A DNA stretch of 64,000 nt from positions 62,001 to 126,000 of the forward strand of contig NZ_LSIC01000121.1 of assembly GCF_001556045.1 (NCBI RefSeq), read 5' to 3'. Source of the stretch: Bradyrhizobium sp. CCH5-F6. GTDB lineage: Bacteria; Pseudomonadota; Alphaproteobacteria; Rhizobiales; Xanthobacteraceae. Shown here piece by piece: positions 28,514 through 36,072 of this stretch. Position 1 is the stretch's first letter. Every line of letters starts with the position of its first letter. The translations under genes were made by a program, and so were the position numbers. A model generated the notes under the pieces. It had not been told where the DNA came from. It did no database searches and saw only the letters and a list, made by a program, of their open reading frames with translations.

Positions 28514-28529
28514 TGTAGTGTTCACTACA
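28514..28529. promoter_or_regulatory. Inverted repeat TGTAGTG-TT-CACTACA, candidate TetR operator of the pump
   Basis: Seven-base perfect arms with a two-base centre lie 17 bases upstream of the adaptor start, within the region shared with the divergent tetR gene. A related half-site (ATTCACTAA) occurs near 28,570. The position fits repression of the pump by the TetR at 28,697. Confidence 0.6.
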
Positions 28530-28696
28530 GATGTGGAGCTGGATACCGCAGTGCAAGATACTTATGTACCATTCACTAAGAAAATTGTACGCCGATACCG
28601 CGACGATTGGAAGACACAAGAAAAGAGAGCTAGAACAATTAGATAGGATTTGACGTTAGGGTAGGACGGAACGCCGGATCCGAGGGAGACAGGCAC

Positions 28697-29323
28697 ATGG
28701 GCATGGGACGTCCCCGCCAATTCGACGCTGATGTGGCGTTGGACCAGGCGATGGAAGTGTTTTGGCGCCATGGCTATGAGGGCGCGACCATTGCCCAGCT
28801 CACCGAGGCTATGGGCATTAACCCGCCCAGTCTCTACGCCTGCTTCGGCAACAAGGAAGGTCTGCTGAAGGCCGCGCTCGACCGCTACACCAAGCTGCGC
28901 GACATCTGGATGGAGGAGGTGGTGGCAGCACCGACCGCCCGCGCCGTCGCCGAGCGGATGTTGATGGGCATCGCCGACAAGCAGACCGATCCCGCCAATC
29001 CACCCGGCTGCCTGCTGGTGCAAGGCGGCATCGCCTGCGGCACCGGCTCCGAGAACGTCCCCTTCGAATTGGCCGCGCGCCGCGCCCGCAACGAGGAGCA
29101 GCTCCGCGACCGTTTCATTCGCGCCAAGGCCGAAGGCGATCTCAGGCCGACGTCGGATCCCGCGGCGCTCGCGCGCTATGTCTCAGCGGTGTCGGTCGGC
29201 ATGGGCGTGATGGCGTCCTCAGGCGCGGATTGCGAAGCGTTACGACAGGTCGCGAGTGTCGCCGTGCAGGCGGTCGAAGCGCAATCGGAGCCGAGGTCAG
29301 ATTCTGCGAAGCCGAGCGGATAA
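28697..29323 (+). CDS. TetR/AcrR-family regulator divergent from RND pump
   Basis: A 208-residue protein starting MGMGRPRQFD. HTH residues are ALDQAMEVFWRHGYEGATIAQLTEAMGINPPSLYACFGNKEGLLKAAL, the pattern of the subgroup with the PPSLYxxFGNK recognition segment and the C-terminal TetR_C_33-like domain (PGCLLVQGGIACG). A GAGGGAGACAGG Shine-Dalgarno precedes the ATG. Divergence from the pump and the dyad at 28,514 support local repression with derepression by a pump substrate. Confidence 0.9.
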   Translation: MGMGRPRQFDADVALDQAMEVFWRHGYEGATIAQLTEAMGINPPSLYACFGNKEGLLKAALDRYTKLRDIWMEEVVAAPTARAVAERMLMGIADKQTDPANPPGCLLVQGGIACGTGSENVPFELAARRARNEEQLRDRFIRAKAEGDLRPTSDPAALARYVSAVSVGMGVMASSGADCEALRQVASVAVQAVEAQSEPRSDSAKPSG

Positions 29324-29353
29324 GCTCACAGGCCTGCTGGACGAGTCGCGCCA

Positions 29354-30259
29354 ATGTTCGCCCTGACATTTCTCGGGACCTCCGCCAGCGTTCCTTCGGC
29401 GGAGCGCAACCATCCGGCGCTCCTGGTGGAGGCCGCAGGCAAGCGTGTCCTGATTGATTGCGGCGAGGGCACGCAGCGCCAGTTGCTGCGCAGCGGCGCC
29501 GGCTTTCGGCGGCTCGACCGCATCCTGCTGACGCACGCTCATCTCGATCATGTGCTCGGCATCCCCGGCCTGTTTTCAACGCTGGGATTGCGGCAGACTT
29601 CCGACGCGATGACGATTCACGGCGGGCAAGGGACGCTCGACATGGTCATCCGAATGCTTGCAGGCCTCTGGGGTGCAGGCAGGGCGCCGATCGCGGTGGA
29701 GTTCGCGCCGCTGACCGCCGGACAGGTCATCGATGCCGGTGAATTCACCATCGACTGCTTTCCGGTCCGCCACCGCGACACCGACAGTTTTGGTTTCGTT
29801 TTCCGGAGCCCCGCGCGCCGTCATCTCCAGCCCGACCGCCTCGCTGCGCTCGGCGTTCCGGACGGTCCTTTGCGCGGAGGGCTGGCCGAGGGACGACCGG
29901 TCGTGACCGCCGACGGACGAACGATCGACCCGGAAGACGTGCTGGGACCGCCGAGTGGCGGCAAGAAGCTCGTGGTGATAGGCGACACAGAGACCACGGA
30001 GGGGCTGTCCGACGATGTCGCCAGCGCCGACGTGCTGGTGATCGAAGCGACCTTCCTGGACCGCGACGCATCGACCGCCCGGGCTTACGGCCATCTCACT
30101 GCGGCAGAGGCGGCGGCGTTTGCGGCGGCAGCCAATGTCGGACAGCTCGTGCTCACGCACCAATCGGGCCGCTATGAGGACGACGAGGTTCTTGCGGAGG
30201 CCGCCGGGATCTTTCCGAACACCCGGATCGCAGCTGATTTCGATCGCATCGTCATCTAG
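29354..30259 (+). CDS. rnz: Ribonuclease Z / MBL-fold tRNA 3' processing nuclease
   Basis: A 301-residue metallo-beta-lactamase protein. It opens FALTFLGTSASVPSAERNHPALLVE and carries the Zn motif THAHLDH at residues 60-66 (canonical RNase Z has THxHGDH, so the fifth residue is Leu rather than Gly). FPVRHRDTDSFGFVF supplies the next His, VIGDTE the Asp, and LTHQSGRY the last His. The insert LAALGVPDGPLRGGLAEGRPVVTADGRTIDPEDVLGPP is specific to RNase Z. It removes 3' trailers of tRNA precursors. It is the last apparent chromosomal gene before the tRNA fragment and the integrated element. Confidence 0.85.
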   Translation: MFALTFLGTSASVPSAERNHPALLVEAAGKRVLIDCGEGTQRQLLRSGAGFRRLDRILLTHAHLDHVLGIPGLFSTLGLRQTSDAMTIHGGQGTLDMVIRMLAGLWGAGRAPIAVEFAPLTAGQVIDAGEFTIDCFPVRHRDTDSFGFVFRSPARRHLQPDRLAALGVPDGPLRGGLAEGRPVVTADGRTIDPEDVLGPPSGGKKLVVIGDTETTEGLSDDVASADVLVIEATFLDRDASTARAYGHLTAAEAAAFAAAANVGQLVLTHQSGRYEDDEVLAEAAGIFPNTRIAADFDRIVI

Positions 30260-30672
30260 ACACGTGCTCGAGTCGGAGAGGGCACCTCCGATTTCGCAAC
30301 ATCGCGCAAAGGGGCGTGAACGCAGCGAGAACACGTGACGATGTTCACAGAAGGGCTGGACCGCGAAGGGCAGCGCGGCTATATGAGCGGCCTGCGAGCC
30401 GCTGATTTGCAAAATTGTCAGCCAGCCTTGCAGGACTTCCGAAGAAAGCTAAACGTTTTCAAGCGCTTCGGTGGGGAATGGTGTAACGGTAGCCTTTCGG
30501 TTTTTCGTCCAACCTGTTGATTTTCCTAAGACGGTTTTGCAACTGGCTCCGGTTTTGACCTGAGCAATTCCGGGCACTTCCGAGCGGTTTGCAAAACTCT
30601 CTGCTGTGGGCAACTGCATCGTCCACCCGCAACCGCTGATCGGCTTCAGCGCGCCTGTGCTACGTTCCAGAC
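30260..30672. other. Intergenic boundary region between chromosome and integrated element
   Basis: No convincing gene. It contains the tRNA-Gln 5' fragment at 30,472 and, to its right, an inverted pair GTTTTGCAA (30,534-30,542) and TTGCAAAAC (30,589-30,597) that could be integrase arm-type sites. A 108-codon minus-strand frame crossing the tRNA fragment lacks a ribosome-binding site and I do not treat it as a gene. Confidence 0.55.
30472..30493 (+). pseudogene. 5' fragment of tRNA-Gln (22 bases)
   Basis: From TGGGGAATGGTGTAACGG to GTAGC the sequence equals the acceptor 5' strand and D-arm of alphaproteobacterial tRNA-Gln as I recall it. The following bases (CTTTCGGTTTTTCG) give no anticodon stem, T-arm (GGTTCGAATCC) or matching TTCCCCA acceptor strand. 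It is therefore a truncated remnant, plausibly the left recombination junction of the element. Identity rests on memory of the tRNA sequence, not a search. Confidence 0.6.
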
Positions 30673-31404
30673 ATGTGGCTCGGCAATTTCCTAACAAGCG
30701 TCGCAACGCGATTTCTGCCCGCCGAGGGGTGGATGTGGTTCTTTGCCACGATGGTTCTTGCCGGAGTCGTGGCATTCGCTTGGCGAAATCGCCAAAGAAT
30801 TACCGGGGGAGATCTAGGGGTGCAGAGCTGGCAATTATTGTTGGTCGGCATCGGTGGTACGTGGATATTTCTATCGCTCACCCTCGGTGCCGCCGCTTGG
30901 GCGATCTATACAGGGGGCTCTCTCATCGGTCCAACTACAAGCGAGGCTGAAGCTGGACCGCTGCGGTGGTTCTACAATCTCGAGATGGAAGGCGGCCCGC
31001 CAACCGGCCGGCCAGTGTTCGCGCTAACGTTCTTCGGAACTAATAGTTCTCAAAAAGAGGTCGTGTTGAAAACTGCGAGCTTGGTTTCCGCGAAGAACGG
31101 AAGGAAGCTCGACCTTGAAGTTCTGGCGCGAGATTCGACCGGACAAAACGTTCTTGTCTCTCTCGATCAGATCAATCTGATTCCGCCCGGCGCGCCGGTC
31201 AGGTTGGTCGCAAAATTCGGCGATCCAGATCCTTCAGCATCTGGGAAGGTCCTTGGCCTGGAGGCTAAGGCGTTTTTAGAAACCTGGAGCCAATTTTTCT
31301 TGAACATCGAAGACGACACGCGGGCGTATCGTCTTACTTTCAATGAGGGAAGCTTGATGCCGTTTTTCCCCGGAATGGTTGGACCTCACATCACCAAAAA
31401 GTAG
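30673..31404 (+). CDS. Membrane-anchored hypothetical protein at the element's left end
   Basis: A 243-residue protein with two predicted membrane helices, residues about 19-37 (GWMWFFATMVLAGVVAFAW) and 52-80 (WQLLLVGIGGTWIFLSLTLG). A soluble domain of strands follows: PVFALTFFGTNSSQKEVVLKTASLVSAKNG, then LIPPGAPVRLVAKFG. Its composition is less GC-biased than the chromosomal genes, fitting acquired DNA. It is convergent with the integrase, 9 bases apart. Position next to int suggests cargo or a superinfection-type membrane function, but no family is recognised. Confidence 0.7.
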   Translation: MWLGNFLTSVATRFLPAEGWMWFFATMVLAGVVAFAWRNRQRITGGDLGVQSWQLLLVGIGGTWIFLSLTLGAAAWAIYTGGSLIGPTTSEAEAGPLRWFYNLEMEGGPPTGRPVFALTFFGTNSSQKEVVLKTASLVSAKNGRKLDLEVLARDSTGQNVLVSLDQINLIPPGAPVRLVAKFGDPDPSASGKVLGLEAKAFLETWSQFFLNIEDDTRAYRLTFNEGSLMPFFPGMVGPHITKK

Positions 31405-31413
31405 GGGCGGTTT

Positions 31414-32598
31414 TTACTCGCTGACCACCCGAAGCCGCTGCTGCCCGTCCGCCCCAACCTTCATCTGATCTCTGAACCGCATGTAGTGCTCGACGTTCTG
31501 CCTGGACATCCCGATGTCGTTGGCGATCTGGTCGACCTCGTAGCCTGCCTCGGCGCGGGCGAGGATGCCGGTGCCGCGCAAGCCGTGAATGGTCGGGTGG
31601 TCGGCATCTTCGGGGTCGATGTCCCACTCGTACTTCTTGACCTGGCCGGCCACCCACTGCTTCCAGCGCTTGCACAGCGCGCGGCCGTGTTCGGTATCTT
31701 CCAGCCATCTGTTCCAGCGCGCACGCAGGCCGTCGCCGGTGTAAGCCGCGCCCTTGGGCGAATAGAGATACAGATCCTCGCGAAAGCGATCGATCGGCTT
31801 CTTCCAGCGCGAGTTGGTGAAGCGCACCGGCGTCTCGGCCCAGCGATCCAACTCGAGCGCGTCGACGGTTGCGAGCGGAATATGGAAGGCACGCCGGCGC
31901 TTGCGCGTCTTCTTCGGCCGGCACCAAATGCCGTTGCGCTCGCGGTGCTCCGGGCCCATCCGGATCATGTCGCTGCCACGCTGGCACGTCATGACCCCGA
32001 GGCGCATCATCCGCACCAAGTCGGGTGGGGCGTGTGCGCGAACGTGCTCGATCGCGAAGGCTGGCCAAGGCACGTGCCCGCGATCGGGAATCTCGAAATC
32101 GCGCACCTTGTCGAACGGATTGGCCTCGGCGAGCGCGAGCGGAATGGCCCAGTCCCAGATCGTGCGGCCGACCGAGAGCATCTGGTTGGCCATCACCGGC
32201 GTTTCTTTCATGGCGTCGCGCGCGGTTTGCACAACCAGCGGCACCAGCTCGCCGACGGCGACAAGGCCCCAGGTCTCGGCGGATTCGAAGCGGCGCATGT
32301 GGACGTCGTAATTGCTCTGCGTCCCTTCCGAGAGCCGCTTGAACTCGTCGCTGTCACGGTAGCGGGCGATCAGAGCGCCGACCGATCCGGGCGGCAGCTC
32401 TGCCGGCATGGCCTCGCGCCGGCGCTTCACTTCGCGCCAGAACGCGTCGGGCTGCGTGTCGGCGCTCGGCAGCTTGATGCGCTCGCCTTCACGCGCGGTG
32501 CCGCGGCCGGGATTCCAGTAATAGTAAGTGTAGACCTTGCCGCACTTCTTGCGGACGACGGTCTTTTCAACGCCTTCAGGCAGCGTCACGCCGGCCAC
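31414..32598 (-). CDS. int: Tyrosine recombinase (phage-type integrase) 1
   Basis: About 394 residues from a GTG at 32,598 (VAGVTLPEGVEKTVVRKK). An N-terminal SAM-like core-binding region (LIARYRDSDEFKRLSEGTQSNYDVHMRRFE) precedes the catalytic domain, with Arg in TCQRGSDMIRM, HxxR as IHGLRGTGILARAEAG (around residue 336) and the nucleophile Tyr in NVEHYMRFRDQ (around 371). The open frame extends upstream but overlaps xis, so the GTG start is preferred; an in-frame GTG nine bases further in is also possible. It lies next to the tRNA fragment and probably drove integration of the element. Confidence 0.88.
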   Translation of the reverse strand: MAGVTLPEGVEKTVVRKKCGKVYTYYYWNPGRGTAREGERIKLPSADTQPDAFWREVKRRREAMPAELPPGSVGALIARYRDSDEFKRLSEGTQSNYDVHMRRFESAETWGLVAVGELVPLVVQTARDAMKETPVMANQMLSVGRTIWDWAIPLALAEANPFDKVRDFEIPDRGHVPWPAFAIEHVRAHAPPDLVRMMRLGVMTCQRGSDMIRMGPEHRERNGIWCRPKKTRKRRRAFHIPLATVDALELDRWAETPVRFTNSRWKKPIDRFREDLYLYSPKGAAYTGDGLRARWNRWLEDTEHGRALCKRWKQWVAGQVKKYEWDIDPEDADHPTIHGLRGTGILARAEAGYEVDQIANDIGMSRQNVEHYMRFRDQMKVGADGQQRLRVVSE

Positions 32599-32866
32599 CC
32601 GGTTTCTTGCCAAAGTTCGCCGCTCCCTTGAGGGCGGCGTCGAGCCCGACGACCGTCCGCCCCGAGAGCTTACGATCAACGTCCTCCCAGCGCCAGCGTG
32701 CCGTGCCGGCTGGGAAGGCGTCGCAAGGCGCGGGCAGGGTGCCGTCCTTGACCCAGTGGTCCCAAGTGTCGGGCGATATCTGCAGCTCGGCCGCACCCGT
32801 TTCCCGGCTGACATAGGCCGGGGTGCGATCGCCGCGCAGCAGGTTCTCGTCCTTGCGGATAGTCAT
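32576..32866 (-). CDS. xis: Excisionase-like HTH protein
   Basis: A 96-residue protein overlapping the integrase by about 23 bases. RDENLLRGDRTPAYVSRETGAAELQISPDTWDHWVKDGTLPAPCDAFPAGTARWRWEDVDRKL is a MerR/AlpA-like winged-helix fold in which the wing carries the WRWEDVD motif seen in phage excisionases. It leads the xis-int unit; a conserved box at 32,929-32,963 lies 63 bases upstream. Expected role: directionality factor for integrase 1. Confidence 0.75.
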   Translation of the reverse strand: MTIRKDENLLRGDRTPAYVSRETGAAELQISPDTWDHWVKDGTLPAPCDAFPAGTARWRWEDVDRKLSGRTVVGLDAALKGAANFGKKPGGRRDAA

Positions 32867-32928
32867 TCGCCCATACCCCGGCCTCGTGAGGCAACTGTCG
32901 AGACATGTACGAGGCGACGGTCGGATTC

Positions 32929-32963
32929 CAAAAATGCATAAGTCGTGGATGGAATTCGTACGA
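32929..32963 (-). promoter_or_regulatory. Conserved upstream box A (xis/int operon)
   Basis: On the minus strand this reads TCGTACG, a 9-base spacer, then CACGACTTATGCATTTTTG. It matches box B at 38,615 (same right half with one mismatch) and box C at 43,850 (identical 12-base left part GTCGTACGAATT). All three lie 63-78 bases before the first gene of an operon, implying a shared promoter or operator class. Confidence 0.6.
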
Positions 32964-33024
32964 CAATTGCTGTGCAGCAGGCGCCTGAGACACCAGGCCG
33001 GCTGCGCGCGTGGGAGGGGCAGGC

Positions 33025-34047
33025 CTATTCTAAGGCGAAGCTGGCCGCATTTCCCTCAAAGAGCGAACCGATCCTGATGTATTCCAGCGTCGTTGCGAAC
33101 GACTTATGCCTGAGCTGGCGCTGGATTGCGTGTCCGGGCGCCCTGTTCTTCGCAGCCGAGGTTGCGAGCCCTGATCTAAGGGAATGACCGGAATACGTGC
33201 TCGCCAAGGACAAAGCCTTATCCAAGGTGAGCCCCTCCGCCAACGCCATGTTGCCGACGACGCGCTTCACTACCAACGCTACTCCGGCACCCGTGATCGC
33301 AGCAGAGGCCATTTTCCCATGGCGGCTGATAGGACGGAAGACCGGTCCCGTTGCGATGCCGGAAATCGCCAGCCAGGCGCGATACGCGCGGACGGGGCAT
33401 ACGGTTTCGTCCTTCCCGAACGGAACGCCGATTATTTCCTCCTCGCCGGCCTGGTTCGTCTTTGAGCTTGCCAACTGCACGACCAGGCCGTCCGAAGTCT
33501 CCTCGATCCAGCCTGGCGCTTCCGCATCTTGAGCCGCCCACAGGCCTGCCAACTCTGATCGACGAAGACCCGCCGCGAAACCGATCAGGAGCAGGGCACG
33601 ATCACGATGTCCTTGCAGCGTTGGCGGCAATGCCTGAATAGCCCTACGCAAGTCGGGGGACATCAGCGGCGCCTTCTTGGTCGGGCGGACGCGGTGCTTG
33701 TTGCGGAGCCCCTGCCAAAAAACACGAAACCGCTCGTCGGAGGTGTCCAGCTTGGTGCCGCGCGCGCGGTGGATGACGCGGATGGCGGTAAGGCGTCGCA
33801 GCAAGGTCGAGACCTTCAGCGCGCCCGCGTGGGCTGTAAGGTAGGGCACGATCGTCTCGAACACATCAGCTGGGAAGCACGTACGATCATGCGACAGGCA
33901 CCAGGTTTCAAAGTGCTCCCAGTCGGTCTTGTAGGCGCGCTGCGTGTTTTTCGAGTGGGCGTTCTTGACGTATTCGCCGGCGCGCTCGCGCAGCTCTTCC
34001 ATCACTGAAGGCAGACTCGTGGTCTGCACGATGAGCTCGGTCGTCAT
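33025..34047 (-). CDS. Tyrosine recombinase 2 (XerC/D-like)
   Basis: A 340-residue protein. The N-terminal SAM-like domain has SKNTQRAYKTDWEHFETWCLSH and VSTLLRRLTAIRVIHRARG. Catalytic residues: Arg in FAAGLRRSELAGLW, HxxR in SGHSLRSGLATSAAKN, a further His in LRHKSFATTLEYIRIG with Tyr near residue 322. It resembles site-specific recombinases of Rhizobiales plasmids and islands more than lambda integrases. A GATAA-N7-TTATC site lies 16 bases upstream of its start (34,063-34,079), the position where recombinases often keep their own core site. Its role alongside integrase 1 is unclear. Confidence 0.9.
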   Translation of the reverse strand: MTTELIVQTTSLPSVMEELRERAGEYVKNAHSKNTQRAYKTDWEHFETWCLSHDRTCFPADVFETIVPYLTAHAGALKVSTLLRRLTAIRVIHRARGTKLDTSDERFRVFWQGLRNKHRVRPTKKAPLMSPDLRRAIQALPPTLQGHRDRALLLIGFAAGLRRSELAGLWAAQDAEAPGWIEETSDGLVVQLASSKTNQAGEEEIIGVPFGKDETVCPVRAYRAWLAISGIATGPVFRPISRHGKMASAAITGAGVALVVKRVVGNMALAEGLTLDKALSLASTYSGHSLRSGLATSAAKNRAPGHAIQRQLRHKSFATTLEYIRIGSLFEGNAASFALE

Positions 34048-34062
34048 CGCGTTGTCCGTTCT

Positions 34063-34079
34063 GATAATTGAGGGTTATC
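34063..34079. repeat. Dispersed dyad site a, GATAA-ttgaggg-TTATC
   Basis: First of eight related 17-bp dyads. It lies 16 bases upstream of the recombinase 2 start. On the opposite strand the flank extends the symmetry to TTTCGATAA. Confidence 0.75.
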
Positions 34080-34139
34080 GAAACTTTGGATGTTGCAAGA
34101 AGGCCGCCGGACCACATCGTCCGGCGGCCAGCTTCAGCC

Positions 34140-34697
34140 TCAATATAAATAGGGCGGGACTTCGGGCGCTGCGCGACCAGTAAGCCGCTCGAGCCCTCGG
34201 ATCAAATTGTCCTGCAGCGCAGCCTGATATTCGTCGATCCCAATTTCGTCCTGGATCGTACCACGGATAAACTTAGCCAAGTGCATGACTCCGTAAAGAG
34301 TACGAGGCACGGTCTGCTTGATTTTTTGAAGAGCTTTCTGCTCGTCCTCAATGGTCGCCGCTGTGGGATCTTTAAGGTCGACGCCTCGCTCCTGGAGTAC
34401 CTGAACTGTCACAGTTCGATATTCATTCAGCGCCTGAATTATTGGATCGTCAGCGACGGAGCCGTTGGCGCGCGCTGCGCGGACGGATCGGCGATGAGCC
34501 GTCGGCTGCTGCATCGGCTGCAGGGCGTGGGCGGGTTGGGCTTTTGCTGATTTACTCATACTCGTCTCCTTCTGGTCGGCCGGCAGGTCACCGGCGGCCG
34601 CATTCGGAGGCGTCTCGCGCGATCTGGCAACCTTTCTAGTAGAAGACGAGGTATCTCCAGACGGAGTCGTGCTATTGTTGCGATCAGCCTTGGACAT
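34140..34697 (-). CDS. Hypothetical protein
   Basis: Up to 185 residues from 34,697. A shorter start at 34,559 (MSKSAKAQPAHALQPMQQ) has a much better ribosome-binding site, GAAGGAGACGAGT, so the functional product may be about 139 residues. The N-terminus is low-complexity. The C-terminal half is helical: DDPIIQALNEYRTVTVQVLQERGVDLKDPTAATIEDEQKALQKI, then VMHLAKFIRGTIQDEIGIDEYQAALQDNLIRGLERLTG. No family is recognised. It lies between dyad site a and the ribbon-helix-helix gene. Confidence 0.55.
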   Translation of the reverse strand: MSKADRNNSTTPSGDTSSSTRKVARSRETPPNAAAGDLPADQKETSMSKSAKAQPAHALQPMQQPTAHRRSVRAARANGSVADDPIIQALNEYRTVTVQVLQERGVDLKDPTAATIEDEQKALQKIKQTVPRTLYGVMHLAKFIRGTIQDEIGIDEYQAALQDNLIRGLERLTGRAAPEVPPYLY

Positions 34698-34779
34698 GAC
34701 TTACCTCGTGCTCGATGGTTAGAGTCGAACGGGTGTTCCAGCACTTGTTCGGCTCGCTAATTTTTGGCACCATAAAATC

Positions 34780-34980
34780 ATGAAGTCAACAATAAATAGC
34801 GCTAAAAAATCTAAGAGAGGTCGCCCCCCCGTCGAGAGTGAGGCGATCAATGTTCGGATGTCCGCCGATTTGCTCAAAACAATTGATGATTGGCGGCGGA
34901 CGCAAGGTGACCTTCCTGGTCGTCCCGAAGCAGTTCGTCGGCTTGTTGATCTGGCCCTTAAGCTCAAAACAAGAGCTTAG
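34780..34980 (+). CDS. Ribbon-helix-helix DNA-binding protein
   Basis: A 66-residue basic protein. VESEAINVRMSADLLKTIDDWRRTQGDLPGRPEAVRRLVDLALKLKT is the RHH pattern: the strand INVRMS, then helices with the GRPEAVRRLV turn, as in Arc/CopG/ParD. Such proteins are dimeric repressors or antitoxins, but no toxin gene is adjacent. It is one candidate for the protein that binds the GATAA-N7-TTATC dyads. Confidence 0.75.
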   Translation: MKSTINSAKKSKRGRPPVESEAINVRMSADLLKTIDDWRRTQGDLPGRPEAVRRLVDLALKLKTRA

Positions 34981-34993
34981 AACCGATGGTTGC

Positions 34994-35104
34994 TTAGAGT
35001 TTGTGATTTGCCGCCAGCAACGCGTAGAGCAGCGCTTGGATGTAGTGGCCTTCAATCAGCGCCAGCGCCGCCAGCAGGAGGTAGATGATGGTCTGGTTTT
35101 GCAT
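34994..35104 (-). CDS. Small membrane peptide ORF, 36 residues
   Basis: ATG at 35,104 opens MQNQTIIYLLLAALALIEGH, continuing YIQALLYALLAANHKL and stopping at 34,994. The sequence is almost entirely hydrophobic and helical, suggesting one or two short membrane segments. AGAGAGAACGGCT upstream is a weak ribosome-binding site. It is convergent with the RHH gene. Function unknown; possibilities include a phage membrane peptide or a toxin-like peptide. Confidence 0.45.
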   Translation of the reverse strand: MQNQTIIYLLLAALALIEGHYIQALLYALLAANHKL

Positions 35105-35184
35105 AGCCGTTCTCTCTGTCCGTGGTCACCTGCAATGGTGAGCACCAGACCGGACTTTGCGAGGTCCAAACGAGACAACTGAAA

Positions 35185-36072
35185 ATGGCCAAAATGGACA
35201 GATCGGACAAACCGGACAAAGGCGCCTTCGCAGTCCGCTTGAGTGACGCATTCTTCAATTTGGCCAAACAGGGCAAGCTGGGTGAGAATGGCCGACACGA
35301 GGCAAACTTCGCTAAAATCTGCGGTACCAACATCAGAACAATTCGCCGATGGTTCGACGGAGAAAACCAGCCTCAACGGGACAGCTGGAAGACGGCCCAA
35401 GCTGGTTTGTTAAAGGCGGGACTAAGCGCCGCACAACTGAATGCTTTGGAAGCAGCAGCCCGAGCGAATGAGCCAAACGCCCCCTATATGCGCGACGTAG
35501 CGATCATTCCAAATAACAATTTCCCAAAGCTGTGTTCGCTGGACCTTGATGTACCCGACCAAGGCAGTTCGCCTGATGATTTTGTCGTGATCGGTGAAAT
35601 TCGCTTTGCTCGTGCCCCGGACGTGATCGAAGGACGAGCCGTTATGATAGGCGTGAGAAGGGCGGTCCTGTTGCCGGTGCTTAAGGGTTATCGGGTCAAG
35701 CCAGGTTCGTTGTACCGCCCATCTCGCCAGCGCGGATATCAGCCCGAAGGGGCCGGCCAAGTGGTGTTTCGAGCTCCAGCGGATCCGCCGTCGGGGATAC
35801 TCGAGGGCGACCAGATGGCGGGAGAGACCCTTGGGCGATTCTTGACTACGGGTGAAGGTACTGACAAGCGACCCGAAGTCGAATTTCAGCTGCACCTGGA
35901 AAATCCAAATGACCTGCGCATAACCTTGGAAGGTGACACATCAAAATTCTCTGCTACGCAGGTGAAGCTCGCGCAGGCTTGGGTTGCCCAACAGATCGCG
36001 CAAACAGTTGCAGAGCCCGATGGTAGTTTGCGGATCGGCGCATGCACCGTGCGCTGGAAGCACAAGTCATGA
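35185..36072 (+). CDS. HTH-containing protein, putative regulator
   Basis: A 295-residue protein from MAKMDRSDKPD. The N-terminal third has a helix-turn-helix-like stretch: FAVRLSDAFFNLAKQGKLGENGRHEANFAKICGTNIRTIRRWFDGENQPQRDSW, in which NIRTIRRWFDG reads as a recognition helix. The rest is mixed, with IPNNNFPKLCSLDLD and LHLENPNDLRITLEGDTSKFSATQVKLAQAWVAQQI near the end. It may be a repressor with a sensor domain. It overlaps the next gene by four bases (ATGA), so the two products probably act together. Confidence 0.6.
   Translation: MAKMDRSDKPDKGAFAVRLSDAFFNLAKQGKLGENGRHEANFAKICGTNIRTIRRWFDGENQPQRDSWKTAQAGLLKAGLSAAQLNALEAAARANEPNAPYMRDVAIIPNNNFPKLCSLDLDVPDQGSSPDDFVVIGEIRFARAPDVIEGRAVMIGVRRAVLLPVLKGYRVKPGSLYRPSRQRGYQPEGAGQVVFRAPADPPSGILEGDQMAGETLGRFLTTGEGTDKRPEVEFQLHLENPNDLRITLEGDTSKFSATQVKLAQAWVAQQIAQTVAEPDGSLRIGACTVRWKHKS

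Noticed and set aside
30472..30550. Intact tRNA-Gln gene
   Set aside because: Only the first 22 bases match; no anticodon stem, T-arm or pairing 3' acceptor strand follows.
30449..30775. 108-codon minus-strand frame over the element boundary
   Set aside because: It crosses the tRNA fragment antisense, has no Shine-Dalgarno and overlaps the start of the membrane protein gene.
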